64,000 nt of DNA, taken from assembly GCA_963855995.1 (NCBI GenBank), contig OY979724.1, positions 752,858 to 816,857 of the forward strand. Direction: 5' to 3'. A program made the position numbers and the translations under genes. Origin of the DNA: Muricea muricata (lineage: Eukaryota > Cnidaria > Anthozoa > Malacalcyonacea > Plexauridae). Under the pieces are notes generated by a model. It was not told the origin of the DNA. It did not search any database and saw only the letters and a list, made by a program, of their open reading frames with translations. This document shows, piece by piece, positions 33,623-42,622 of this stretch (position 1 is its first letter; every line of letters begins with the position of its first letter).

Positions 33623-36600
33623 TTAAGGTTCACTGGGGGTGGACCTTGGAGCGAAATCAGGTTTATGTAGCCAGCCCTCCTCCGCACGTCTCATACTGTT
33701 CGGTCTCACGCGACCACTTGTGGTGAATGAAAATGAAGCATCCTTGCGCCCGCGTCGCGAAGCCAGCGGATGATAAGTGTCTAAAGCAAAGTTATAAGAA
33801 AGCACAGCGGGCGAGCCATATACATCTTTAATCAACGTATCTCTCCGAGTACGAGCCGACTGCGGCGACGGTCTCCGAGCGCCTTTTGATGGATCCGGTT
33901 TTCTTGATCGTGGTTCTGAGATTGAAGTGCGATGCTTGATTTGCGCGTGTGTGTTTTTCATGTCTGAAGAATTTCCGCTGAGAATACTATGGGAGAGCCA
34001 CTGGTTTACCAGTTCATTTTTGCTCAATGTTGGTGCCACGTCAGCATGTCTGATGCTAGGCGACGAATGACAACGTTTGTTGCCAGGCAACTGACCTGCA
34101 CTTACGTTGCTAGGCGACAAGTTCGATGACGTAGAACTGGATTTAGGAGACATTGGTAGTTCCGCGCGTTTGTTGCTGTGCAAGGGATTAGAACGTGTTT
34201 GATTGGATATTTGTATCGCACTCGAGTTCCTGGGAGAGCGAGCCAATGGCGTGGGACTGGATGTGGGCGACAAAAGTGGGAAACTGCTTTTGTACTCGCG
34301 TTTTTCTCGAGTAGGTTCGTTTTCCAAAGAGCTGTTGTATTCGGGAGATGTCGTACGGAGCCGGTTTACGACGCTACCACGATTAAGCCGTTTCGGAGAT
34401 GTAGTATCGCTGCTAGAAACTAACGGGGTAGGGTTGACTTTATCCTCAATTTGCTGAACTGCGTTTGGATTGGAAATGTTATCTTTCGTTTCATTACCTG
34501 CTGTCTTGTGAGATAAACTTCTGTCTTCAATGTTAAACCTATTATTGCTAAGTTCCGCTTGGGAGCTTGACGATTTTGTTGTTTTCTTGTCCGTTCTATT
34601 TTTATCCTTATCGCTCACGGAATTACGCACGTCCCTATCGTTTTGCGTCATGGAGGTCACAGAGCATTTCTGAAGTACATCACTTGCTTTTATTCTCGCT
34701 TTGCTATCGTTTGTGTTATTGTTATCATGAACTTTGCGTTTTGATGCCAAATATTTTCTGAAATGTATTTGTAAAACGAGGGCTGCTTGTTTCTTGCGTC
34801 GCAGCAATGCAATTCGTTCCCAATTGTCGCGTAAATGCAATATCCGATCCTTCTCGCCGCCTGCCACGATGACGCTGTCAGGCGCGCGCGAAAGCTTCTC
34901 TACATTAGAGTGGACAAATGTTGAAGTAGTGCCAATGCTTCGAGCGCTGTTTGCGCGCAAAGAAGAGCTGATGTTCCTTGGTTCTAGCCAATCTTTTTCG
35001 GATGCAACTGGAAATGCTCTTTCTTCGTAACGCTTAACTGATTTTGAGTTAACGCGCTCTGCGAAGTTTTCAGATAATCCCTTAATCGGATTACATTCTG
35101 TAGGTCTGTCCATTCTTGACTTGGGTTGAGTAGATCTTATTTGAATACTTGAACATCTTGGCTTCGCAATATCGTCTGTTTTCTTAATTTCCTTCCCTGT
35201 CGTTTCTCTTTCTTTGTTGGTGGTCCACGCGTTTTCCTCTCGTAGTACCGCGTGTTCAGTATTCATCGTATCGTGCTCATTTTCTATACTAGTTCCGTTA
35301 TTTGACACCAAGGCGCTTTCAGACGTTTTGAGGGGTTTATTTCTACCACGACTGTGTCGCGTATCCTTTTTGTTCTCCAGTAAATTCTCACCGCATGTTT
35401 CATCCTGTCCTTGCTTGGTCGTAAAATGAACAATTGCGCGATCATGTCTGCCTCTCTCGCTCACGTCAACGTTTTCCTGTTCAAGCTTTTGTGCACTTGC
35501 TGTGTTACCATGGCAGCAAGAATCCAACATCGAAGCCCGCTCATTGTTGTCACCTGATGTGCTCGGTGACGTTCGTAAATGAACGGCATCTGTCGTAGGC
35601 CGATTATTCTCCGATTTCTGATCCGCATCAACAGTCTTCTCATTGCCATTCGACATTCGTGGTTCTTCGATTACGTCATTGTTTCCGTCGGTGACGTCAC
35701 CGTCCATGACTTCATTAGATGCAGCATCTTGCGTGATGTCATCACGTGTGACATCAGCAATTGCATCATCCTTGTGAATGCGATCAACAACAACGTCATT
35801 TCTCTTTTTGCTCTCATGTTCACAATGTTTCGAGTTTTCCTCCTTTGTTAGTTGTTTATGCCTTTCAATCAAAGGTTTGACACGAGCTTCTCGTTTCTGT
35901 AATACCAACCGTCTTAAGAACTTTTTGATCTTGTCTGCTGCTATGTCCTGGAACCAGGCAATTGTTACCGCTCCGTTATCCATCAAAAACTGAGTCACAT
36001 CTTGATGGTCGGCAGCCATTGCAAAATCCAATGGTGTCCAATTCGTGGATTTGACACGATAATTCAAGAATGCTTCGAAGGGTTCCAGTACAAGAAGCTT
36101 TACGGCTTCTAACTGACCATTGATTGCAGCATGATGTAGCAAGGAGTACCCGTCATTGTCGCGATCGTTTACTAACTTTGGATCTTGCGATAACATCAAC
36201 CCCATGCATTCTGTGTGTCCATTAAAGGCAGCCCCGTGTAGAGCTGTACGTCCTTGGGTGTCTTTCTTTCCAGGGTCCACCCCCTGACTTAGCAGCCATT
36301 TGCACACGGGTATATGACCAGCGTGGGCAGCAAAGTGTAAGGGGGTACACCCATTCTCGTCCTCCAGCTCTTGAATACCTGGCAATCTCTCGGATAAAAT
36401 TTCTGCAGACAACTCTGTCCTGTTTTGTTTCATGTCTGAAACTGTGCTTTGCAATTCTTTCATCGAGAATTTTGCATGTGAACTGTGAATTTCAGGAAAT
36501 GTCGCCTTGTTCAAGACAGATGTATCCCCCTTTTCACCTCGTTGAGTTTCGTGTTCATCGTTCGAAGTTTTCGTTTCCTCTTGTATCCATTCAGAATTTC

Positions 36601-38020
36601 TAAGGGTATCATGGGATAAGGTTGTTTCTTCTTTTATAGACGACAAATATGTCCCCATTGTACCATTAGTATCCCGTAACACCACTTGTCTGGTGTTGCC
36701 TTGATGTACATCATTATCTACAAGTGCCACATCGTGTCCACTGTTGTTCCTCAATGCACCTCGGGATCCTTTTATATCCATAAGAATGTCAATGATATTC
36801 AGATGCCCTTGCTGGCACGCCTTGAACAAGGCTGTTTGTCCCAGTTTATCCGGTTGATTGATATCTGCTGAGTTTGCAATCAGCAGTTGAACGCATTTTT
36901 CGTGGCCTGCAAAGCAAGCAAAATGCAATGCAGTCAACCCTTGTTCATCACTTGCATGTATGTTAAAGTAGCTCAGATTCTCTAACATGAATTTAAGTAC
37001 ATCGTAGGATCCTTCGCTTGCCGCCCACATGAGTGCTGTTCGTCCGTGAGTGTCAGTGGTATCTTCAAAGTTCTTAAAGTTTCTCAAACACTTCACGATT
37101 TGCACGTTGTTATTCTTGGCTGCATAATGTAGAACAGTTGCTCCCGTGTTGTCGACGTGGTGTGGTGAAACTCCAGCAGAAATGAGAATGTTCATGAGTT
37201 CAATATCGTTCTTCATCACGGCGTAATGCAAAACACTGCGCGACAGATCGTCGAGATCATTTAACGCTGGCTCCTCTGCTTGGCATAATTCGCGCACAAG
37301 ATCCAGGTTGCCATTAGCAACGGCGAGATGAAGAGACGTATGCTTATTGACGATATCAACTTGACGCGAAAAATGCCGATTAAGTTTTAACAAAATGCGC
37401 ACAATTCGCATAGAATCGGCGTTCGAGTTCAGCACAGCCATGTGGAGAAGGCACCTTCCTTTCGCGTCGCGTTTTTTCGTATCTGCGCCAGCACGTGTGA
37501 GAAGCTTAAAGTTCTCTAAATGATTATAAAATACACTCCAATGCAACGCCGTCATTAGTTCGTTGTCCGTCTTATTCAGGTTCTTCTCGTTTAGGTGCCT
37601 CAACAACAAACGCAGGCACTTGGAATTCGACTGCATAGCCGCATAATGCAATGCCGTTCTCCCGTCTTTGTCGTTAAAATTACATTCCACGTTTCCCATA
37701 TGATCTAGGAAAAGTTTGACGAACTTCGGCCGATTTAAGTAGGCAGCCCAGTGAAGCACGCTCCGTTTATCACAGTCCACTTGGGACAAGCTTGCTTCAT
37801 GTCGTACCAAGATATCAGCGCACTCAAACCAGTCGCCAAAAACAGTATAAACCAAGGCTGTACGGCCATATTTATCCCCCTTGTTAATTGTATGGATATC
37901 TCTATCTAAAATCTTCAGTATTGTTAGTTTGTCCCCATTAACGGCCGCCGTGTGTAGTTCTGTGCCCGTGTGGAAAGTATTCAACTCGAAGTCTTCGATA
38001 TTTATATTTGGTGGCTCCAT
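33623..38020 (-). CDS. INVS: Inversin-like (nephrocystin-2) ankyrin and IQ protein, intronless
   Basis: One uninterrupted frame encodes 1465 aa, longer than vertebrate inversin (about 1065). Ankyrin repeats fill residues about 20-415 and 553-690 (RTALVYTV, SVLHWAA, RTALHYAAM, TALHWSVFYN, GATVLHYAAK, GRTALMWAASEG, QTALFKACQQGH). The order and wording follow inversin, including the end WTPLDFAM ... NGAVTIAWFQDIAADKIKKFL, where inversin has its first IQ region. A second IQ-like motif, AALVLQIHFRKYLASKRK, is near residue 1085. A non-ankyrin insert of about 135 residues splits the repeat block at 418-552. The long C-terminal half is Ser/Asn/Thr-rich and probably disordered. Inversin acts at the ciliary base and inversin compartment and in the switch from canonical to planar-cell-polarity Wnt signalling. 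The gene reads away from UBA2, with 1.37 kb between starts. An inversin-related ankyrin paralog is the main alternative. Confidence 0.82.
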   Translation of the reverse strand: MEPPNINIEDFELNTFHTGTELHTAAVNGDKLTILKILDRDIHTINKGDKYGRTALVYTVFGDWFECADILVRHEASLSQVDCDKRSVLHWAAYLNRPKFVKLFLDHMGNVECNFNDKDGRTALHYAAMQSNSKCLRLLLRHLNEKNLNKTDNELMTALHWSVFYNHLENFKLLTRAGADTKKRDAKGRCLLHMAVLNSNADSMRIVRILLKLNRHFSRQVDIVNKHTSLHLAVANGNLDLVRELCQAEEPALNDLDDLSRSVLHYAVMKNDIELMNILISAGVSPHHVDNTGATVLHYAAKNNNVQIVKCLRNFKNFEDTTDTHGRTALMWAASEGSYDVLKFMLENLSYFNIHASDEQGLTALHFACFAGHEKCVQLLIANSADINQPDKLGQTALFKACQQGHLNIIDILMDIKGSRGALRNNSGHDVALVDNDVHQGNTRQVVLRDTNGTMGTYLSSIKEETTLSHDTLRNSEWIQEETKTSNDEHETQRGEKGDTSVLNKATFPEIHSSHAKFSMKELQSTVSDMKQNRTELSAEILSERLPGIQELEDENGCTPLHFAAHAGHIPVCKWLLSQGVDPGKKDTQGRTALHGAAFNGHTECMGLMLSQDPKLVNDRDNDGYSLLHHAAINGQLEAVKLLVLEPFEAFLNYRVKSTNWTPLDFAMAADHQDVTQFLMDNGAVTIAWFQDIAADKIKKFLRRLVLQKREARVKPLIERHKQLTKEENSKHCEHESKKRNDVVVDRIHKDDAIADVTRDDITQDAASNEVMDGDVTDGNNDVIEEPRMSNGNEKTVDADQKSENNRPTTDAVHLRTSPSTSGDNNERASMLDSCCHGNTASAQKLEQENVDVSERGRHDRAIVHFTTKQGQDETCGENLLENKKDTRHSRGRNKPLKTSESALVSNNGTSIENEHDTMNTEHAVLREENAWTTNKERETTGKEIKKTDDIAKPRCSSIQIRSTQPKSRMDRPTECNPIKGLSENFAERVNSKSVKRYEERAFPVASEKDWLEPRNISSSLRANSARSIGTTSTFVHSNVEKLSRAPDSVIVAGGEKDRILHLRDNWERIALLRRKKQAALVLQIHFRKYLASKRKVHDNNNTNDSKARIKASDVLQKCSVTSMTQNDRDVRNSVSDKDKNRTDKKTTKSSSSQAELSNNRFNIEDRSLSHKTAGNETKDNISNPNAVQQIEDKVNPTPLVSSSDTTSPKRLNRGSVVNRLRTTSPEYNSSLENEPTREKREYKSSFPLLSPTSSPTPLARSPRNSSAIQISNQTRSNPLHSNKRAELPMSPKSSSTSSNLSPSNVSAGQLPGNKRCHSSPSIRHADVAPTLSKNELVNQWLSHSILSGNSSDMKNTHAQIKHRTSISEPRSRKPDPSKGARRPSPQSARTRRDTLIKDVYGSPAVLSYNFALDTYHPLASRRGRKDASFSFTTSGRVRPNSMRRAEEGWLHKPDFAPRSTPSEP

Positions 38021-39392
38021 TTTCCACTAAACAATAGGAGATAAGGTTGTGATGCTAATACGTACGGATTAATCTCGGTCGTTTCCATCATAACACATCA
38101 AAACAAAGTAAGCCCGGTGAAAAACGCATATCACAATTTGCCATTAACAAAGTACTCGACTCAAATCCTTCGTGTCTTTGTATCCGTCTTGTATTTAATT
38201 AATCATGGAATATGCTAGAATAACAACTATTTATGTTTATAGTACAACTTAGCCTGCTGTTAATTTGTAATATGATATTATTGAATACATTTGACCTGTT
38301 GGGCACCTGCTGTACATCGAAACAGGCATTATTTGTATTTGCGGTTTCCAGTAAATGCTATGCAAAAAAACGTTGATAAAAAATTACAACCGCTCATCAC
38401 TAGTGTGGAATATAAGGCTAAACACAAGAATAAGGCGGTGCGATCAAGAAAAAGGCGGTGCGATTTTTTAAATTTTTGCTGACCGATAACTTTGATATTG
38501 ATCAAAGTCTTTAATAGACAAACTTGGCTAAAAATTTTTTTTTGCGCTGCCACCCATTCCCAACTTTGAATTATTCTCATGGTTAGATACCATTGTTCTG
38601 GTTTGCGGAATACGAGTTATTCACTGATGTCCATTCTTCCAAATGCGTTGTTACTTTTGTTCTCCGTTACGCTGCCGCAAGCTAATATGATAGTAACTAG
38701 GCATGTGAGTGATCTTAAAAAAAATGTTAGCCAATTTTGTCTATTAGATATGTTTCAAGCGCTATGTAATTTTTATTCTTAGATTCACATATTTTTTAAA
38801 TATCCGTTCGTAAACAGGGTTATCAATTCTATGAACTAGAAATGGCTTTGCCGATTCGCATCCGGTCTGTGTGTGTGTGTGTGTGTGTGCTTGTGCCTTT
38901 AGGCTTTCCCTGTTTGGCCGGTAGTTCTTGAACAATTAAGCTGAATCAGATAAATGCGTAAAATGAATTGAAATAATATTGATTGAAAAATAATAAGGAA
39001 ATTTCTATCCTATATTTCGACTTTACTTGAAATTTTTTTCGGTGCGAAATGCAAAATCGGAAGTGTATAGTTGCTTCAGTGTCTCGTTTCAAATTGCGCG
39101 ATTTAGAATTTCAATATTTTAATCAAACACAGCGCAAATTAGAACCATTTGAACCAAATCATAAAACTACCTAGTACATTTAGCTCGTGTGGTTTTAATT
39201 TGCGCGGGTTTTTTTTACTCGGTAGACTGCGTCACACACGCTCATGGGTCACGGGTGAAAAAGAGACGAGATTGCGCGATTATTGGAATAAATTGCGCTT
39301 GCTTTCCCACGAGTTTAATTTTTCAACGAAAAAATCCCACGCGAGGCGACTCGAATCTCGAACTCGAAGGATGCCAGAACACGCGCTAAAAC
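38021..39392. promoter_or_regulatory. Head-to-head spacer between INVS-like and UBA2
   Basis: The two genes are transcribed away from each other from this 1.37-kb stretch, so it should contain both promoters, possibly shared. A (GT)n microsatellite sits at 38868-38889. The last 200 bp are richer in CG dinucleotides (for example TTGCGCGGG, TTGCGCGATT), as expected near a broadly expressed gene start. No TATA box was convincingly seen. Confidence 0.5.
38868..38889 (+). repeat. (GT)n dinucleotide microsatellite
   Basis: There are about eleven GT units in the spacer between the divergent INVS-like and UBA2 genes. Confidence 0.95.
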
Positions 39393-41483
39393 ATGGCGAC
39401 ATTTAGTGAAATACAATCTGGCAATTTGGGCAAAAATTTGTATCAAAACCTTGAGAGTTGTAAAGTTTTGGTAGTTGGAGCTGGTGGAATTGGTTGTGAA
39501 CTTCTTAAAACGCTCGTTTTGACTGGTTTTAACGACATAGAAGTGATTGATTTAGACACAATTGATGTCAGTAATTTGAACAGGCAATTCTTGTTTCAAA
39601 AACAGCATGTCGGCAAGTCTAAAGCCCACGTAGCGCGGGAAAGCGCAATCGAGTTTAACCCAGAAGCGAAAATCAGGGCATACCACGACAGCATCACTAG
39701 CTCTGATTATGATGTGAACTTCTTTCAGAAGTTTGCAGTCGTTTTGAATGCCTTGGATAACCGAGTCGCCAGAAACCATGTTAACCGTATGTGTCTTGCG
39801 GCTGGGGTGCCTTTGGTTGAAAGTGGCACTGCCGGTTACCTTGGCCAAGTCACCGTTATACAAAAGGGCAAGACAGAATGTTATGAATGTCAACCGAAGC
39901 CGCACCAGAAATCATTTCCCGGGTGTACAATACGAAACACACCGTCAGAACCAATTCATTGCATCGTCTGGGCGAAACATCTCTTCAACCAACTGTTCGG
40001 GGAAGCTGACGCAGACGAAGAAGTGTCGCCGGATGCAGAAGATCCTGAGGCGGTCGGCGATGCCGGTGCCGTGGCTAGCAATTCATCCAACGATGAGCTG
40101 CAACGGGTTTCCACACAAGATTGGGCCAAAAGTATTGGCTATGAGTCGACAAAACTTATTCAGAAGTTTTTTATTGAAGACATCAAATATTTGCTGTCGA
40201 TGGATAAGTTATGGAAGGAACGAAAAGCACCCATCCCGTTAAATATCGAAGATCTTGGCGAGTGTTCGTTCCCAGCTGATCACAATGGTTTGCCTGATCA
40301 AAAAATTTGGACTATCAAAGAATGCATTGACAAGTTCAATGAATGTGTTGAAATGTTGAAGAGTGAGCTGACTAGAAAAGGAGATTTCTTGGTTTGGGAC
40401 AAGGATGACGATGCTTCGTTAGACTTTGTTGTGTCGGCCAGTAACATTCGTGCTCGTATTTTTGACATCCCGAGGAAGAGTCGGTTTGATGTGAAGTCAA
40501 TGGCGGGCAACATTATACCAGCAATTGCAACGACGAATGCTGTCATTTCTGGGCTTATTGTTTTGGAAGCTTTGAAGACCCTGCAAGGTGACATTGAGAA
40601 ATGTCAAACAGTTTATCTGAACAAGAAGCCGTCGGTTCGAAAGAAATTGTTGCAACCCTCTCCGCTTGTTGTGCCGAATCCCAAATGTTACGTCTGTTCA
40701 ACAAAACCCGAAGCAAAAGTGATGTTGGATTGCAGTAAGATCACAGTGAAGCTACTCGAGGAGAAACTACTGAAGCAACAATTTGGGGTCATTGCTCCTG
40801 ATGTAGAAATCGAAGATGGCAAGGGGACAATTTTAATTTCAAGTGAGGAAGGTGAGACCGATCAAAACAATGTGAAGATTTTGTCGAACTTTGCTATAAC
40901 CAGTGGGTCCCGTTTGAAAGTTGACGATTTTCATCAGAATTACGAACTGGTCTTGAACATTGTTGACTGTAGCAATATGGCTGATGATGAGGAATTTAAA
41001 ATCCTGCAAGATATTGAGAAAGTTAACGAGGAAAAGGACATAGTGATGAGCGATGTGCCTAACAACGTGACCGTAGCTAAAACAATTAACGAGGTACGTG
41101 AAGCAGTTAACGAAGAAGTGAAGACAATTGGTCAAGATCTAAACCGAAAGAGAAAAGCTAGCGAATCATTGAATGATGGTCCTGAGTTAACACCAAAGCA
41201 TGCTCGAATAGATTTAACAGATGATAACGAGTTGCAAGGTGGTAGTAACGAACGACAAGTGTTGATTCATGCGAATGGTAGCTTGGTATCAGAGGAATTG
41301 GAAAGATTGGAGCCTGAAACCATTATTGATGTTGATGCTTTATCGGAAAGTGAAGATTCAAATTCGGAACCAGCTGTTATGGTGATTGATGACGATGGTG
41401 ATGAAGATGGTGCAAATATGAAGACCTTAGGTGATGAAAATGGTGAGAAAGAAGAGCCAGTTGTTGTTGTTCTTGATGATTGA
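39393..41483 (+). CDS. UBA2: UBA2, catalytic subunit of the SUMO-activating enzyme, intronless
   Basis: The protein has 696 aa from an ATG in good context (AAACATGGCG). The adenylation domain begins with VLVVGAGGIGCELLKTLVLTG and has DLDTIDVSNLNRQFLF. The catalytic cysteine is Cys178 in PGCTIRNTPSEPIHCIVW. Zinc-binding pairs are CYECQ and CYVC. The ubiquitin-fold region follows around residues 445-560. UBA2 with SAE1 adenylates SUMO, forms the SUMO thioester and passes SUMO to UBC9 in the nucleus. The tail has a basic RKRKAS nuclear signal and then at least four hydrophobic-acidic patches (RIDLTDD, TIIDVDALSESED, VMVIDDDGDED, VVVVLDD) resembling SUMO-interaction motifs. Human UBA2 is 640 aa and has many exons; here there are none. 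AATAAA lies near 41860. Confidence 0.95.
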   Translation: MATFSEIQSGNLGKNLYQNLESCKVLVVGAGGIGCELLKTLVLTGFNDIEVIDLDTIDVSNLNRQFLFQKQHVGKSKAHVARESAIEFNPEAKIRAYHDSITSSDYDVNFFQKFAVVLNALDNRVARNHVNRMCLAAGVPLVESGTAGYLGQVTVIQKGKTECYECQPKPHQKSFPGCTIRNTPSEPIHCIVWAKHLFNQLFGEADADEEVSPDAEDPEAVGDAGAVASNSSNDELQRVSTQDWAKSIGYESTKLIQKFFIEDIKYLLSMDKLWKERKAPIPLNIEDLGECSFPADHNGLPDQKIWTIKECIDKFNECVEMLKSELTRKGDFLVWDKDDDASLDFVVSASNIRARIFDIPRKSRFDVKSMAGNIIPAIATTNAVISGLIVLEALKTLQGDIEKCQTVYLNKKPSVRKKLLQPSPLVVPNPKCYVCSTKPEAKVMLDCSKITVKLLEEKLLKQQFGVIAPDVEIEDGKGTILISSEEGETDQNNVKILSNFAITSGSRLKVDDFHQNYELVLNIVDCSNMADDEEFKILQDIEKVNEEKDIVMSDVPNNVTVAKTINEVREAVNEEVKTIGQDLNRKRKASESLNDGPELTPKHARIDLTDDNELQGGSNERQVLIHANGSLVSEELERLEPETIIDVDALSESEDSNSEPAVMVIDDDGDEDGANMKTLGDENGEKEEPVVVVLDD

Positions 41484-42622
41484 AGTGAACTGAACATTTT
41501 GGACAATTTTTAAAGAACATTTTATGAACCAATGTCTACCAGCTGAACCAATATCTGACATTGCTGGTAATCCTCACTCGGAAATTACCGTTAATATTGT
41601 AGTTTTTCATGTAGTTTGTTCTGTTTATTGTCCATATTCCATTTGCTATATATTTTACCATTTGCATGATAAATATAGATTGTTTTCATGTACTTTTGAA
41701 ATAGCTTTGCTCATGGGCAACTTGATCTCAAATTGCTCCTTCGTGCAGGAGAAAACAATCAATTATTTTGTGTCCATGAATTTATAGAGATGTTGCACGA
41801 AAACTGTCTATTGTTATGAACATTACAACTAACTGCATTTGATGGCAGCTAACAATGTAATAAAACATTCCCCATTGCATGCAATAACTTGCTGAAAACA
41901 ATTTAATCTGCTGCATTTCCACTTCACTTCCACCCCCCCCCCCCCTCCCACTTATTGTATGAATATTGGTATTAGCTAATCTAGCCTGTATTCAGACCAT
42001 AAACAAGGTATATGAATCTTTGCATATGAACTTCTGTGATAATGTCAAATGAAATGTCTTTTTCTGCATGTTTTTTCTGTATGAATTACAAAAATGTTTG
42101 GTGAGAAGTGAGTTGGACTTCCCAAAATTGGTATACACTATTGAAAATAAATTTTAAAAATGACATAAAAGGTTAAAGACTGTACATTGTTGATTTCTTG
42201 TCATCGACAACCACATCTGGATTGTCAAGTTATTTGCAGTTGTTTTCAGTCCAACCAGATCAAAGCAGTGGCAAAGCCAGCCCAACATTTGGTCATGCAA
42301 ATGCAAAAATTTTTCAGTGTTTATAAACTGTATAAGGAATCAATTTCTAAAGAAATGAATAATGATAATGATTTAAATTTGCATAGCATGACCAAATTGT
42401 CAGGCTGGCTTCGCTACTGGATCCGAGCAGCTTTGGTAATAGAATTGCATGTATGGTCACATCGACACTGGGTCAATCAGAAAGGGTGACCCCCCTCTCT
42501 TCCTAATTAACATTGCACTTTTTAAAAAAAAAATGAAAAAAGCCAATTTTGTCAAGTTCTACTTTTGAGCGATGTGTTTTTGAAGTTTATCAGATATCAC
42601 CTTGCACAAATCGTGCTGCAAA
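41484..42622. other. Spacer between UBA2 and SNX8
   Basis: It contains the UBA2 3' untranslated region, a poly-C tract at 41932-41945 and a foldback repeat at 42249-42440. An open frame at 42187-42489 lies over that foldback and is not considered a gene. Confidence 0.6.
42249..42440. mobile_element. Short foldback repeat upstream of SNX8
   Basis: The left arm GCAAAGCCAGCC and TTTGGTCATGCAAAT pairs with the right arm ATTTGCATAGCATGACCAAAT and GGCTGGCTTCGC. There is a loop of about 60 bp and no coding capacity. Confidence 0.75.

Noticed and set aside
34178-35993. Many plus-strand frames across the inversin-like gene
   Set aside because: They are antisense shadows of one continuous 1465-codon minus-strand gene with clear ankyrin repeats.
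9251-41483. A functional ubiquitin/SUMO gene cluster (UBE2O, RING-Kelch pair, UBA2)
   Set aside because: The genes differ in orientation, age and structure, and unrelated genes lie among them; nothing beyond proximity supports a shared system.
42187-42489. 100-codon open frame between UBA2 and SNX8
   Set aside because: It begins at a non-ATG codon and lies across a foldback repeat; the amino-acid sequence shows no domain pattern.
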